Of a stretch of DNA of 64,000 nt, positions 50,887 through 59,636 are shown in pieces. Location of the stretch: assembly GCA_963720705.1 (NCBI GenBank), contig CAVRGJ010000001.1, forward strand, positions 124,001 to 188,000. Reading direction: 5' to 3'. A program made the position numbers and the translations under genes. This DNA is from DASWJZ01 sp963720705 (GTDB lineage: Bacteria > Pseudomonadota > Alphaproteobacteria > Rhizobiales > Afifellaceae). The notes beneath the pieces were generated by a model. That model saw only the letters and a list, made by a program, of their open reading frames with translations. It made no database searches and was not told the origin of the DNA. Numbering within the stretch: the first letter of the stretch is position 1; every line of letters begins with the position of its first letter.

Positions 50887-52803
50887 CTAGTTCACCACCC
50901 GCCACAGCTTGAGCGCGGTCTTCTCGTTCGCCGGCACCGGCGCGAGCCATTCCGGCGTGCGGCCGGCGAGGAGCTCCGCGACGAGTCCGTCCGGCGCCTT
51001 GTGCGCGGTGATCGCTGCCTCCTGTGATGCTGTGCAGAGCGCCACGTAGTCGACCTCGCGCGCATGCACGATCGTCTTCGCTTCGGCCGGTGCGCGTTGC
51101 ATTGCGTTGATCGTGTCGAGGATCGCCTGGCCGTTCCTGTGATAGGGGCCGGCTACGACGGAATGGTCGGAAAGCATCAGCACGGTCGAGCCGTAGAAGA
51201 GCGGCGCGATCACGAGCCCGCGCGGCACTTCGGCGAGAAGCGCGCCGCTCGCCGGATCGAAGCAGTTCTGCTGCGCCGGCGTCAGGCCCTTGATCAAAGC
51301 CGGGTCGGGTTTCGCCTGCACGTGGGCCGCGATGCGGCCATTGGAGAGCGCCGCGAGCGCCTTCTCACCGCCCCAGCCGATCAAGAGGTAGGTGAACGGT
51401 ATCGCAATGACGAAGGCTGCGATGACGGGGAGCGACTGCCGCACGCGGCTTTTCGTCCGCCCTGCCGCGTAAGCGTAGACTTCCGCCAGCCACACACCGA
51501 GCACTGGGATCGCGAGCGCGCTCGCGAAGGGAAGCGTCCGCACTTGGTAGAAAGAGAGTGCGGCGGCGAGCGCAAGCAGCGCCGCCGGAACGATCCAGAT
51601 CGCATCGCGCCGCGCATGTCGGAAGGCAACGAAGAGCGCTACGAGGAGCGGGCCGATCGAGCCGATCGCGCCGACGGGTTCGCGTTCGGCGTAGCTCCAG
51701 ATCGGCTGCGCTTCCGAAACCGTGTCGAGGAAAGCCGCCTTCACCGCCGGCGAGAGCTGGCCGTAGGGTCCGCCGAGACATTCCGGCGTGACCCCGACGA
51801 AGGAGCCAGCCGCGCCAGCCCCAACGACGAGAAGCCCGACGATCCGCACGCCCTTGCCACTCCCGCCTCCAAGGAGCGCCAGGACGGCAAGGCCTAGCCC
51901 GGCGATCAGGAGCGGAACGGCGAAGGCATAGGAGAGCGAATCGCAAGCCATTGCGGCTGCCGGCGAGCCGGTCGCGTAATAGAGCGCACCGGGCAAGAGC
52001 CCGATCGCAGCGCCGTAGGCGGCGACAGCGCGCGGATTCTCCCCGGTCCACGCGAAGCGCAGCGCGATCACGATGCCGAGCATCGCAACATGCGGCAGCA
52101 TCTCAAGCCCGATTGCGAGCGTCACAGCCGAGGCGGCGCCGGCAAGAAATCCGAAGAGCGCTCCGGAGGGCATCCTGAGTGCGAAGGCCACCGTCGCCAG
52201 CATCAACGCGATCTGCGCGTTATGGTGATCGATGTCGCCGGGGAGATAGACGATCAGCGGATCGAGGAAGAAGAGCACGAGCAAGAGCGTGGCGATCGCC
52301 GCTGCGCGACCGGCCAGAGCCGATGCCGTCGCCGCCGCCGCGCCCATCAACCCGAGCAAGAGCAAGGTCGGCCAGCCGGTCAGCGCCAAGTTCTCGCCGA
52401 GCCCGATTTTCTTGCCGACGAAGATCAGGAAGGCGAGCGGCGCGTCGATCAGTCGTGACCATTGCAGTAGCGCGCCGCCGGGCGGGTCCATGCGGTGCTG
52501 CACGAGGTCGAACCAGCCTTGCCCCGCAAGAAAGTCGCGGACGTTGACGAGCCTCAGAAAGCTGTCGGGGTCCTGGCCCTCGAAGAGCGCCGGATTCATG
52601 ATGCGGGTCGCAACGACAGCAACCGCAAAAGCCGCCCAGAAGATCACGACGATCGCAGGGAGCGAGGGCTCGCGCGCGGCGGTGCCTGAGGCGGCGCTGT
52701 TCGGCAAGGTGTCGGCTTCGGCTTTCACAGGCACGTCTGGCGGACCGGCGTTGGCGGATTGCTCCGGGGCTACCCAAGAAAAGTGAACGCGTCGTTCCTG
52801 CAA
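50887..52803 (-). CDS. GT-C membrane glycosyltransferase, oligosaccharyltransferase STT3-like
   Basis: 638 residues with a hydrophilic N-terminal 48 residues and about 11 membrane helices. EGQDPDSFLRLVNVRDFLAG corresponds to the first acidic DxD-type motif of GT-C enzymes. VYLPGDIDHHNAQIALMLAT matches the second, DIDHHN, typical of STT3/PglB-like proteins. A periplasmic C-terminal domain of about 150 residues contains QQNCFDPASGALLAEVPRG. The WWDYG motif of true STT3 is not seen, so it may transfer a sugar to a lipid or polysaccharide instead. It is divergent from GT2 and GtrA genes of the polyprenyl-phosphate glycosylation system. Confidence 0.75.
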   Translation of the reverse strand: MQERRVHFSWVAPEQSANAGPPDVPVKAEADTLPNSAASGTAAREPSLPAIVVIFWAAFAVAVVATRIMNPALFEGQDPDSFLRLVNVRDFLAGQGWFDLVQHRMDPPGGALLQWSRLIDAPLAFLIFVGKKIGLGENLALTGWPTLLLLGLMGAAAATASALAGRAAAIATLLLVLFFLDPLIVYLPGDIDHHNAQIALMLATVAFALRMPSGALFGFLAGAASAVTLAIGLEMLPHVAMLGIVIALRFAWTGENPRAVAAYGAAIGLLPGALYYATGSPAAAMACDSLSYAFAVPLLIAGLGLAVLALLGGGSGKGVRIVGLLVVGAGAAGSFVGVTPECLGGPYGQLSPAVKAAFLDTVSEAQPIWSYAEREPVGAIGSIGPLLVALFVAFRHARRDAIWIVPAALLALAAALSFYQVRTLPFASALAIPVLGVWLAEVYAYAAGRTKSRVRQSLPVIAAFVIAIPFTYLLIGWGGEKALAALSNGRIAAHVQAKPDPALIKGLTPAQQNCFDPASGALLAEVPRGLVIAPLFYGSTVLMLSDHSVVAGPYHRNGQAILDTINAMQRAPAEAKTIVHAREVDYVALCTASQEAAITAHKAPDGLVAELLAGRTPEWLAPVPANEKTALKLWRVVN

Positions 52804-52873
52804 GCAAAATCTTACCGAGCGTTAACCGCTCGCGGGGTAGACCGGCCCCACCTTGAGCGATGCGGATGGAACC

Positions 52874-53815
52874 ATGAGCGCGCCAGCGATCGAGGACGGC
52901 TTCAAGATCGCCGTGCTCATCCCCTGCTACAATCAGGCCGAGACGATCGGCGCGATCGTCAGCGGCTTCCGCGAGGCGCTGCCTTCGGCGCGCATCTTCG
53001 TCTTCGACAACAATTCCACCGACGACACGGCGCGCGTTGCAACGCGCGAAGGCGCGCGCGTCTATCGCGAGGCGCGGCAGGGCAAGGGCAACGTGGTGCG
53101 CCGCATGTTCGCCGACATCAACGCCGACATCTACGTGCTTGCGGAAGGTGATGGCAGCTACGACCCGGCCGACGCGCCCTCGCTCGTCAACGCGCTCGTC
53201 ACGGAGCATGTCGACATGGTGGTCGGAACGCGGCGCCCGCGCCCCGGCCGACACGGGCGCGAGGATTTCGGCGAGCGCGCCTTCGAATGGCTCTACCGGA
53301 GCTCATTCGCCGGCGCGTCATCCGACATCAACTCAGGCTATCGCGCCTTCACGCGCCGCTTCGTGAAGAGCTTTCCGGCGATCTCCACCGGCTTCGACGT
53401 CGCGGTCGAGCTTTCCATGCACGCAAACCAGCTGATGATTCCGGTCGCCGAGATCGAGCTTAGCGACGGCAAGCCTGAGCGCGCGGCGTCGGCGCACCCT
53501 GCGGGCATCGCCGACGCAATCCACGCCGCCCTCCGCCTCGCCATGCTCGCCAAGGAGACGCGGCCCTTCGCCTTCTACACACTCTTCGCGGTGATCTTCT
53601 GGATCGTCGGGCTGTCGCTCATGGTGCCGATCCTTTCGGCACGGCTCGACGGCGAGATCCTCGCCTCCTTCTCCAACGCCATCATCGGCATGAGCATGTT
53701 CGTCGCCGGCTTCGTGCTGGCCGGGTGCGGGCTCGTACTCGAGGCGCTCGGCCGCTCGCGCATCGAGCAGAAGCGCATCCTCTTCCAGGCCGTTCCGGGC
53801 CTCGGGGCGCAGTAG
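52874..53815 (+). CDS. GT2 family glycosyltransferase (dolichyl-phosphate mannosyltransferase-like)
   Basis: About 313 residues. The GT2 domain begins KIAVLIPCYNQAETIGAIVS, with the FVFDNNSTDDTARVA nucleotide loop and VLAEGDGSYDPADAPSLVNA (acidic metal site). Two C-terminal membrane helices are FAVIFWIVGLSLMVPILSA and SMFVAGFVLAGCGLVLEAL. I prefer the ATG at 52874; a TTG at 52853 would add seven residues. With the GtrA gene after four bases it likely makes and flips polyprenyl-phosphate sugar for the adjacent GT-C enzyme. Confidence 0.85.
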   Translation: MSAPAIEDGFKIAVLIPCYNQAETIGAIVSGFREALPSARIFVFDNNSTDDTARVATREGARVYREARQGKGNVVRRMFADINADIYVLAEGDGSYDPADAPSLVNALVTEHVDMVVGTRRPRPGRHGREDFGERAFEWLYRSSFAGASSDINSGYRAFTRRFVKSFPAISTGFDVAVELSMHANQLMIPVAEIELSDGKPERAASAHPAGIADAIHAALRLAMLAKETRPFAFYTLFAVIFWIVGLSLMVPILSARLDGEILASFSNAIIGMSMFVAGFVLAGCGLVLEALGRSRIEQKRILFQAVPGLGAQ

Positions 53816-53819
53816 AGGC

Positions 53820-54263
53820 ATGCTGCGTCTCGTCAAGGCGGAGGCGCCGACGTTCCTCCGCTTCGCACTCGTCGGCGGGACCGGCTTCGTGGTCGACGCA
53901 CTCGTGCTGTCGCTTCTCCACTACGTCGTGGGGCTCGACCCGTTCTCCGCGCGCGTCGTTTCGATGAGCAGCGCGACCTTCACCACCTGGCGGCTTAATC
54001 GGGTACACACTTTCGGCGCGTCGGAGCGAAGCCAGGCACACGAGGGCATGCGCTACGCGACCGTGGCGGCGCTTGCGGCGGGCGTAAACTATGGCGTCTA
54101 CGCGGCAGCCCTTCTCCTGTGGCGCGGCACGCCGCCGATCGTCGCGCTTGTGCTCGGCGCCGGCTCGGCGATGGCGTTCTCCTATGTCGGCTACTCTCGC
54201 GTCGTCTTTTCCGGCGCGCGGGCCCCGATCATCGGCGACGCGCCGAGCTCGCAGAGGCGATAG
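53820..54263 (+). CDS. GtrA family flippase-like membrane protein
   Basis: A 147-residue GtrA/DPMS-like protein with four helices: LRFALVGGTGFVVDALVLSL, FSARVVSMSSATFTTWRLNR, ALAAGVNYGVYAAALLLW and VLGAGSAMAFSYVGYSRVVF. GtrA proteins are thought to translocate polyprenyl-phosphate-linked sugars. It follows the GT2 gene directly. Its last 70 bases overlap the convergent extensin-like gene. Confidence 0.85.
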   Translation: MLRLVKAEAPTFLRFALVGGTGFVVDALVLSLLHYVVGLDPFSARVVSMSSATFTTWRLNRVHTFGASERSQAHEGMRYATVAALAAGVNYGVYAAALLLWRGTPPIVALVLGAGSAMAFSYVGYSRVVFSGARAPIIGDAPSSQRR

Positions 54264-55118
54264 CCGCCTTTCCGCTCAGCGAGATCGAGGTGGAAGTGCG
54301 TCGCGTGCGCGGCGTTTGAACCTGGCCCAAGCACCGTCGTGAAGTAGCGGCAGGCGCCGGCGCGGGTCGCGGCCTCGAAGTCCGCCTCCGCCGAGCCCGC
54401 GTCGTTCGTTCCGATCCCAACGTCATTGCGGCCGGCGAATTCGAAGGCCGCGATGTCGATGGCGTTGGCGAAAGCGTGCTCGGAGATCTTCGCGTTCGGA
54501 TCGTTGTATCGGTTGCGGCAGACGAAGGCGGAATCCTGCCGGATTCCCTTCAGCCTCGCGTCGAGCGCACCGCGCGCCGGCGGGCTCGACGATGTCGCGC
54601 ACCCATTTCGCCAGTGCACGCGTGGTCGCGCAATTCAGCACGGTTTCGGGGCTGATCGCGACGCCCGCTCCGAGCGTTGTTACGTTGAGCGGATGCGGGA
54701 CGCTGCAGGCGCCGTCTATCGGCTCCATTGTCTCGAAGGTTACGCCGAGACCGCGGAGCTCCCCCAGGCAGGCAGCAAAGTCTTTGTCGCTCTCCTCCCT
54801 CCTCGGTGCCGAGCCTGGCAAGACGTTCGGCGCCTGCGGCGGTTCCGGAACTTCCTCGTTCGAGGCAACCGTAGCGAGGGCGGTCGGATCTGCCGGGCGC
54901 GGACGCGGCAGCCTCGCCAAGCCGTCTACCGCCAGAACCGCGTCCTGGAAGCGCGTCTCCGCGCCGTTCGCCCAAACGACGGTCTCCGCCGGCGGGGTGG
55001 TAGCCGGACGCGGACGCGGCAACCGCGGGGCGGAATCGCCTGCAGCCCAAGCTCCGCTCGTAACGGCGACCGCGGTCACGACGACAAGCGCCCGGCCTGC
55101 ACGGCGCGCGCGCCTCAT
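54191..55118 (-). CDS. Extensin-like domain protein, one frameshift near 54585
   Basis: About 309 residues from ATG 55118 (MRRARRAGRALVVVTAVAVT, signal peptide). A Pro-Arg-rich linker holds two LPRPRPA repeats. The extensin-like domain starts at CLGELRGLGVTFETMEP and includes CSVPHPLNVTTLGAGVAISP and NCATTRALAKWVRDIVEPA. After the break, ALDARLKGIRQDSAFVCRNR, KISEHAFANAIDIAAFEFAG and HATHFHLDLAERKGGYRLCE follow. These domains occur in Hyphomicrobiales periplasmic proteins, and the His-Asp-His pattern resembles D-alanyl-D-alanine carboxypeptidases. The ATG overlaps the stop of the L,D-transpeptidase-like gene (ATGA). Confidence 0.75.
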
Positions 55119-56531
55119 TGGAACGAGACTGCGACGCCCGATTCGACCAGACCCGCGAGCTCCTCGACATCCCAGTTCGCGAGTCGCACGCAACCCTCGG
55201 AAGCCGGCTTGCCGACCTTCGACGGATCGGCGCTGCCGCTTATTTCGTAACCCGGGTCGGTAAGAGCGATAAGCACCGTGCCGAGCGGGTTGTTTGGGCC
55301 GGCCGGAAGCGTCGCGATCGCACCGCTGCCATCGGGCGCGCTGAACTGGAGGGTCGGATCGCGCGTCACGGCGCTCACAATATGATCGCCAATCGGCGAT
55401 GGGTTCGCCGTGCTCCCGATCGTCGCGGGATAGGCGGCGATCAGATGGTTCCCGGCGTCATAGGCCCGCACCTGGCTTGCGGTCCTGTCCGCGACGATCC
55501 GTGCGACGCTCTCGGTGATCGGCGCGCCGTCCACGGCGGCGACCCAGACCTGCGTGCCGGCTTGGCGGAAGTCCGCGCTTGGGTTCAAAGCCGTCAGCAG
55601 CTTCGTGTCCATGTGGAACCGCTCGCCGAGCATCTCCTCGACGCTCGAATATCCAAGGCTCGGGAGCCGTGATTGTTCCATAAAGTCGGCCGGAATCGAC
55701 GCGACGAACGGATAGGCGAGATCCTCTGCGGTGATCGTGTACTGCTTGAGCACCGCCGGCGCGCCGTCGCCGCCAAGCGCGTCCCATACCGCCTGGTCGA
55801 GCACGCCATCGGCGGGGAGCCCGAGCACGGTCTCGACCGCCGAGATCGCCTTGCCCAAATTCCCGCCGGCGTAAGCGTCGATCACGCCCGGCGAGGCGCC
55901 GGCGCGGTCGAGCAGCACTTGCGCCTTAAGGACGAGCGGGTTTGCGCCCTTGAAGGCCGGCAGCTCGGCAGGAAGCACCGCCGCGTTCACCTCCTCGACG
56001 GTCAGGCTCTCGCGCGTCCGCTCCGCGCCGGGTTCCGTGATGTTCGCGGTGGCGTTTTGATCGGTCGAGCGGTGCAGCGCCTGGTGTCGCTTCCGCCGGC
56101 GTCGCCGGAGCGGTCGTATCCGACGGCGCCGGGGCGGGCGTCGCGCCCGGCGCAGACGCTGTGCCTGTCTCCCGGAGCGGCGCGTTCTCGTCGGCCGGGT
56201 GTGCGATCTTGGGCGGCGTATAAGGACGCGGCCCGGGTTCGACAGGGACGAGAACTGGCGGAGCGACCGCCGCCGGCTCCGATGGCACCCCGGGGAACGG
56301 TTCGCTCGGGGGCAGTGGTTGCTGAGGTAGAGGCTGCTCAGGCGGGGCCTGTTCGGACTGTGGCAGCGGCTGCTCCGGCTGCGGCAGCGGCTGTTCAGGC
56401 TGCGTTTCGTCGGGATGCTGCTTCAGCACGCCCTCGATCAGCGACTCGAACCCTTGATCCTGGCCGCGGGCCTCCAACGGCAGTACGGCACCAAGAACGA
56501 GCAGGCACGCCAGCCATTTCGCAAATCGCAC
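55115..56531 (-). CDS. L,D-transpeptidase (YkuD)-like protein with altered active site, frameshifted near 56065
   Basis: About 472 residues. The signal peptide is RFAKWLACLLVLGAVLPLEA. A Pro/Gln-rich linker with PEQPLPQ repeats follows, then a long Pro/Ala segment. After a one-base break (near 56065) comes a peptidoglycan-binding-like region (LVLKAQVLLDRAGASPGVID) and the YkuD domain. In other YkuD proteins the active site reads HGT-x-SHGCVR. Here the corresponding text is ISGSADPSKVGKPASEGCVR: the Cys is kept but both His positions are Ser and Glu. It may be a non-catalytic binder. Its TGA overlaps the extensin-like ATG. Confidence 0.75.
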
Positions 56532-56736
56532 GATATCTTCCTCGTGAGCCCGATTCCCCGGTCACGTTCGCGCCCCTTTTGGGCATTCGCGAGACCTTAG
56601 TCAGGCGTCCGCGGTTCCGCCACCTTGAAGCACCGCACAATCCCGCATCCGCGCAGCGCTTGCATCCCACGACTTTCCACCTTGTCGCGGGCCGTGCAGT
56701 TTCTAAGTCTGATGCTTCGACACTCAAGGCGAAACG

Positions 56737-57738
56737 ATGAAAACGCGCGCGCTTAGCCGGAACGGTCCGAAGGTCTCGGCCCTCGGCCTCGGCTGCATGG
56801 GGATGTCGGGGATGTACGGCCCGGCCGATCGCGGCGAGAGCATCGCCACGATCCACGCTGCGCTCGACGCGGGCATCACCCTGATCGACACCGGCGATTT
56901 CTACGGCATGGGCCACAACGAGATGCTGATCGGCGAGGCGCTCAAGGGCCGCCGCGAGCAAGCGCTGATCAGCGTGAAATTCGGCGCGCTGCGCGATCCG
57001 GGTGGCGCCTGGCTCGGCTACGACGCGCGTCCGCGAGCGGTGAAGACGTTCGTCTCGTACAGCTTGAAGCGCCTCGGCGTCGATCACATCGATATCTACC
57101 GTCCGGCGCGGCTCGATCCGAACGTGCCGATCGAGGAGACGGTCGGCGCCATCGCGGACCTGATCAAAGCCGGCCACGTGCGCCATGTCGGCCTCTCCGA
57201 AGTCGGGGCGGAGACGATCCGCCGCGCCAATTCCGTGCATCCGGTCGCCGACCTCCAGATCGAGTATTCGGTGATCTCGCGCGGCATCGAGGACGAGATT
57301 CTTCCGACCTGTCGCGAGCTCGGCGTCGGGATTACCGCCTATGGCGTGCTCTCGCGTGGCCTGATCAGCGGACATTGGTCGAGGGCGGCGGGCGCCAAGG
57401 GCGACCTCCGCGTCAACTATCCCCGCTTCCAGGGCGAGAATCTCGAGCGCAACCTCGGGCTCGTAGAGGCGCTTCGTGGCATCGCCGAGGCGCGCGGCGC
57501 CACGCCCGCACAGATCGCGATCGCCTGGGTGCTGTCGCGCGGCGAAGACATCGTGCCGCTCATCGGCGCGCGGCGGCGCGACCGACTCGAAGAGGCGCTC
57601 GGCACTCTCGACGTGCGCCTCGACAAGAGTGATCTCCAGGAGATCGAGCAGGCGGTGCCACCCGGCGCCGCCGCCGGCGAACGCTATGCGCCGACGCAGA
57701 TGGCGATGCTCGACAGCGAGCGCGCCGCGCGCAGCTGA
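56737..57738 (+). CDS. Aldo/keto reductase
   Basis: A 333-residue NADPH-dependent reductase: SALGLGCMGMSGMYGPADRG, DAGITLIDTGDFYGMGHNEM (catalytic Asp and Tyr), ALISVKFGALRDPGGAW (Lys), and LKRLGVDHIDIYRPARLDPN. The last motif normally contains a catalytic His (YYQHRVDPN in most relatives) and here reads YRPARLDPN, as in a known subfamily. The C-terminal cofactor-binding part is VPLIGARRRDRLEEALG. It ends two bases before the convergent aroC stop. Substrate unknown. Confidence 0.85.
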   Translation: MKTRALSRNGPKVSALGLGCMGMSGMYGPADRGESIATIHAALDAGITLIDTGDFYGMGHNEMLIGEALKGRREQALISVKFGALRDPGGAWLGYDARPRAVKTFVSYSLKRLGVDHIDIYRPARLDPNVPIEETVGAIADLIKAGHVRHVGLSEVGAETIRRANSVHPVADLQIEYSVISRGIEDEILPTCRELGVGITAYGVLSRGLISGHWSRAAGAKGDLRVNYPRFQGENLERNLGLVEALRGIAEARGATPAQIAIAWVLSRGEDIVPLIGARRRDRLEEALGTLDVRLDKSDLQEIEQAVPPGAAAGERYAPTQMAMLDSERAARS

Positions 57739-57739
57739 A

Positions 57740-58837
57740 TCAGACGGACGCGCCCGTTTGCGCGCGGTGCCTGAGATAGTGGTCCGCGAGCACGATCGCG
57801 AGCATCGCTTCGCCGACCGGCACGGCGCGGATGCCGACGCAGGGGTCGTGGCGGCCCTTCGTCACAAGGTCGATGTTCTCGCCTGAGCGGGTGATGCCTT
57901 TGACCGGATTCAGGATCGACGAGGTCGGCTTCACCGCGAAGCGGCAGACAACCGGCTGCCCGGTCGAGATGCCGCCGAGGATGCCGCCGGCGTTGTTGGA
58001 CAGGAACATCGGCTTGCCGTCATTGCCCATGCGCATTTCGTCGGCGTTCTCCTCGCCGCTGATGCGTGCGGCGTGAAAACCGTTACCGATCTCCACACCC
58101 TTTACCGCGTTGATCGACATCATCGCCGCGGCGATATCCTGGTCGAGCTTGCCGTAGACCGGCGCGCCGAGACCGACCGGCACGCCTTCGGCGACGACCT
58201 CGATCACCGCGCCGACCGATGAGCCCTCTTTGCGGATATTGTCGAGATAGGGCTCCCATCTTTTCGCCGTCTCCGCGTCGGGCGAGAAGAAGGGGTTGTT
58301 GTCGACTTCATTCCAGTCCCAGCGCGCGCGATCGATTTCGATCTCGCCGATACGGATCAGCGCGCCGCGCACGGAAAGTCCCGGCACGATCTTCCGCGCG
58401 ATGGCACTGGCGGCGACGCGCATCGCCGTCTCGCGCGCCGAGGAGCGGCCGCCACCGCGATAGTCGCGGATGCCGTATTTCGCGTCGTAGGTGTAGTCGG
58501 CGTGGCCGGGGCGATAGCTCTCGCGAATCTCCGAATAGTCCTTCGAGCGCTGGTCGACGTTTTCGATCATGAGCGAGATCGGCGCGCCGGTCGTAACGAG
58601 GCCGTCGGTCGTCTCGTCCTCAAACACGCCGGAGAGGATCTTCACCTGGTCCGGCTCGCGCCGCTGCGTGGTGAAGCGCGACTGCCCCGGCCGCCGCTTG
58701 TCGAGATAGCCTTGGATTTCCGCTTCCGAGATCGGGAGTCTCGGCGGACAGCCATCAACCACGCAGCCGATCGCGGCCCCGTGGCTTTCGCCCCAGGTGG
58801 TGACTCGGAAAAGGTGGCCGAAGGTGTTGTGCGACAT
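57740..58837 (-). CDS. aroC: Chorismate synthase
   Basis: A 365-residue enzyme of the shikimate pathway converting EPSP to chorismate with reduced FMN. Signatures: MSHNTFGHLFRVTTWGESHG, GYLDKRRPGQSRFTTQRREP, YSEIRESYRPGHADYTYDAK, GGGRSSARETAMRVAASAIA, and MGNDGKPMFLSNNAGGILGG. The ATG at 58837 gives the conserved MSHNTFG start; the frame open up to 58954 crosses a repeat and is not coding. Normal length. Essential housekeeping gene. Confidence 0.95.
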   Translation of the reverse strand: MSHNTFGHLFRVTTWGESHGAAIGCVVDGCPPRLPISEAEIQGYLDKRRPGQSRFTTQRREPDQVKILSGVFEDETTDGLVTTGAPISLMIENVDQRSKDYSEIRESYRPGHADYTYDAKYGIRDYRGGGRSSARETAMRVAASAIARKIVPGLSVRGALIRIGEIEIDRARWDWNEVDNNPFFSPDAETAKRWEPYLDNIRKEGSSVGAVIEVVAEGVPVGLGAPVYGKLDQDIAAAMMSINAVKGVEIGNGFHAARISGEENADEMRMGNDGKPMFLSNNAGGILGGISTGQPVVCRFAVKPTSSILNPVKGITRSGENIDLVTKGRHDPCVGIRAVPVGEAMLAIVLADHYLRHRAQTGASV

Positions 58838-58863
58838 GGTCCGGTTCGAGCTCGACGCTGCGT

Positions 58864-59007
58864 AACCTCCCCCTTGAGGGGAGGTCGAAGTTTGCTGAGC
58901 AGAGCGAAGCGAACTTCGGGAGGGGGTGCGGCGGCGACAACTCACCCCTCCCAAAATCCGCCTCGCAGAGGCTCGTCGGATTTCGACCTCCCCTCAAGGG
59001 GGAGGTT
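58864..59007. repeat. Inverted repeat with perfect 26-base arms
   Basis: The arms at 58864-58889 and 58982-59007 are exact reverse complements (core CCTCCCCCTTGAGGGGAGG, itself palindromic). The 92-base spacer contains a second palindrome built on GGGAGGGGGTG/CACCCCTCC. It could fold into a large cruciform. It lies upstream of aroC and downstream of the histidine phosphatase gene. A related CCTCCCCC/GGGGGAGG unit lies at 62675. Confidence 0.85.
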
Positions 59008-59054
59008 ATCGGCGCCACCGCTTCGTTTAGGCGCGCGGCGGAAGAGCGTCAAAC

Positions 59055-59636
59055 TCAGATCGTGAGCACCGAGCCTCTGGTGAAGAGGATTACGCGATCC
59101 TGCGGCACGGCGAGATGCGGCGCGTCGTGCGCCGGGAGGCCGGCGAGAAGGTAGAGGAGCGCGCGCAGGATGCCGCCGTGCGCCACGACGAGGGTCGGCC
59201 CGCCAAGCGTTTTCACCCAGTCGGACACGCGCTCCGACAGCATCTTGTAGCTCTCGCCGTTCGGCGGCGCGTAGCCCCATTTGTCAACGTCGCGGGCGCG
59301 CGCCTGGTCGGGGTAGCGCGCGGCGATTTCCTTGATCGTCAGTCCCTCCCAGTCGCCGTAATTCGCCTCCATCAGCACCGCGTCGGTGGCGAAGCGCCGC
59401 CCATCCATGCCGGCGGCATCGAGCACGATTCGAATCGTCTCCACCGCCCGCCCGAGCGGCGAGGCGACGAGCGTCAAGTCGCACGCGGCGAGAATGCCGG
59501 CTACGGCGCGTCCGTTTCGCGCTGCCTGTCGACGACCGCGATCGTTCAAGGGGATGTCGCATTGGCCTTGAAACCTGAACTCGCGGTTCCAGTCCGTTTC
59601 GCCGTGGCGGATGAAGACGAGCGGCGGCGCGCTCAT
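59055..59636 (-). CDS. Histidine phosphatase family protein
   Basis: A 193-residue phosphoglycerate mutase-like phosphatase. FIRHGETDWNREFRFQGQCD contains the catalytic RHGE, SPLGRAVETIRIVL the second Arg, MEANYGDWEGLTIKEIAAR the acid residue, and VVAHGGILRALLYLLAG the second His. The substrate is unknown (GpmB/CobC-like). Its start overlaps the stop of the NUDIX-regulator gene by four bases, so it belongs to the leftward operon that begins near 62.6 kb or 61.1 kb. Confidence 0.85.
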   Translation of the reverse strand: MSAPPLVFIRHGETDWNREFRFQGQCDIPLNDRGRRQAARNGRAVAGILAACDLTLVASPLGRAVETIRIVLDAAGMDGRRFATDAVLMEANYGDWEGLTIKEIAARYPDQARARDVDKWGYAPPNGESYKMLSERVSDWVKTLGGPTLVVAHGGILRALLYLLAGLPAHDAPHLAVPQDRVILFTRGSVLTI

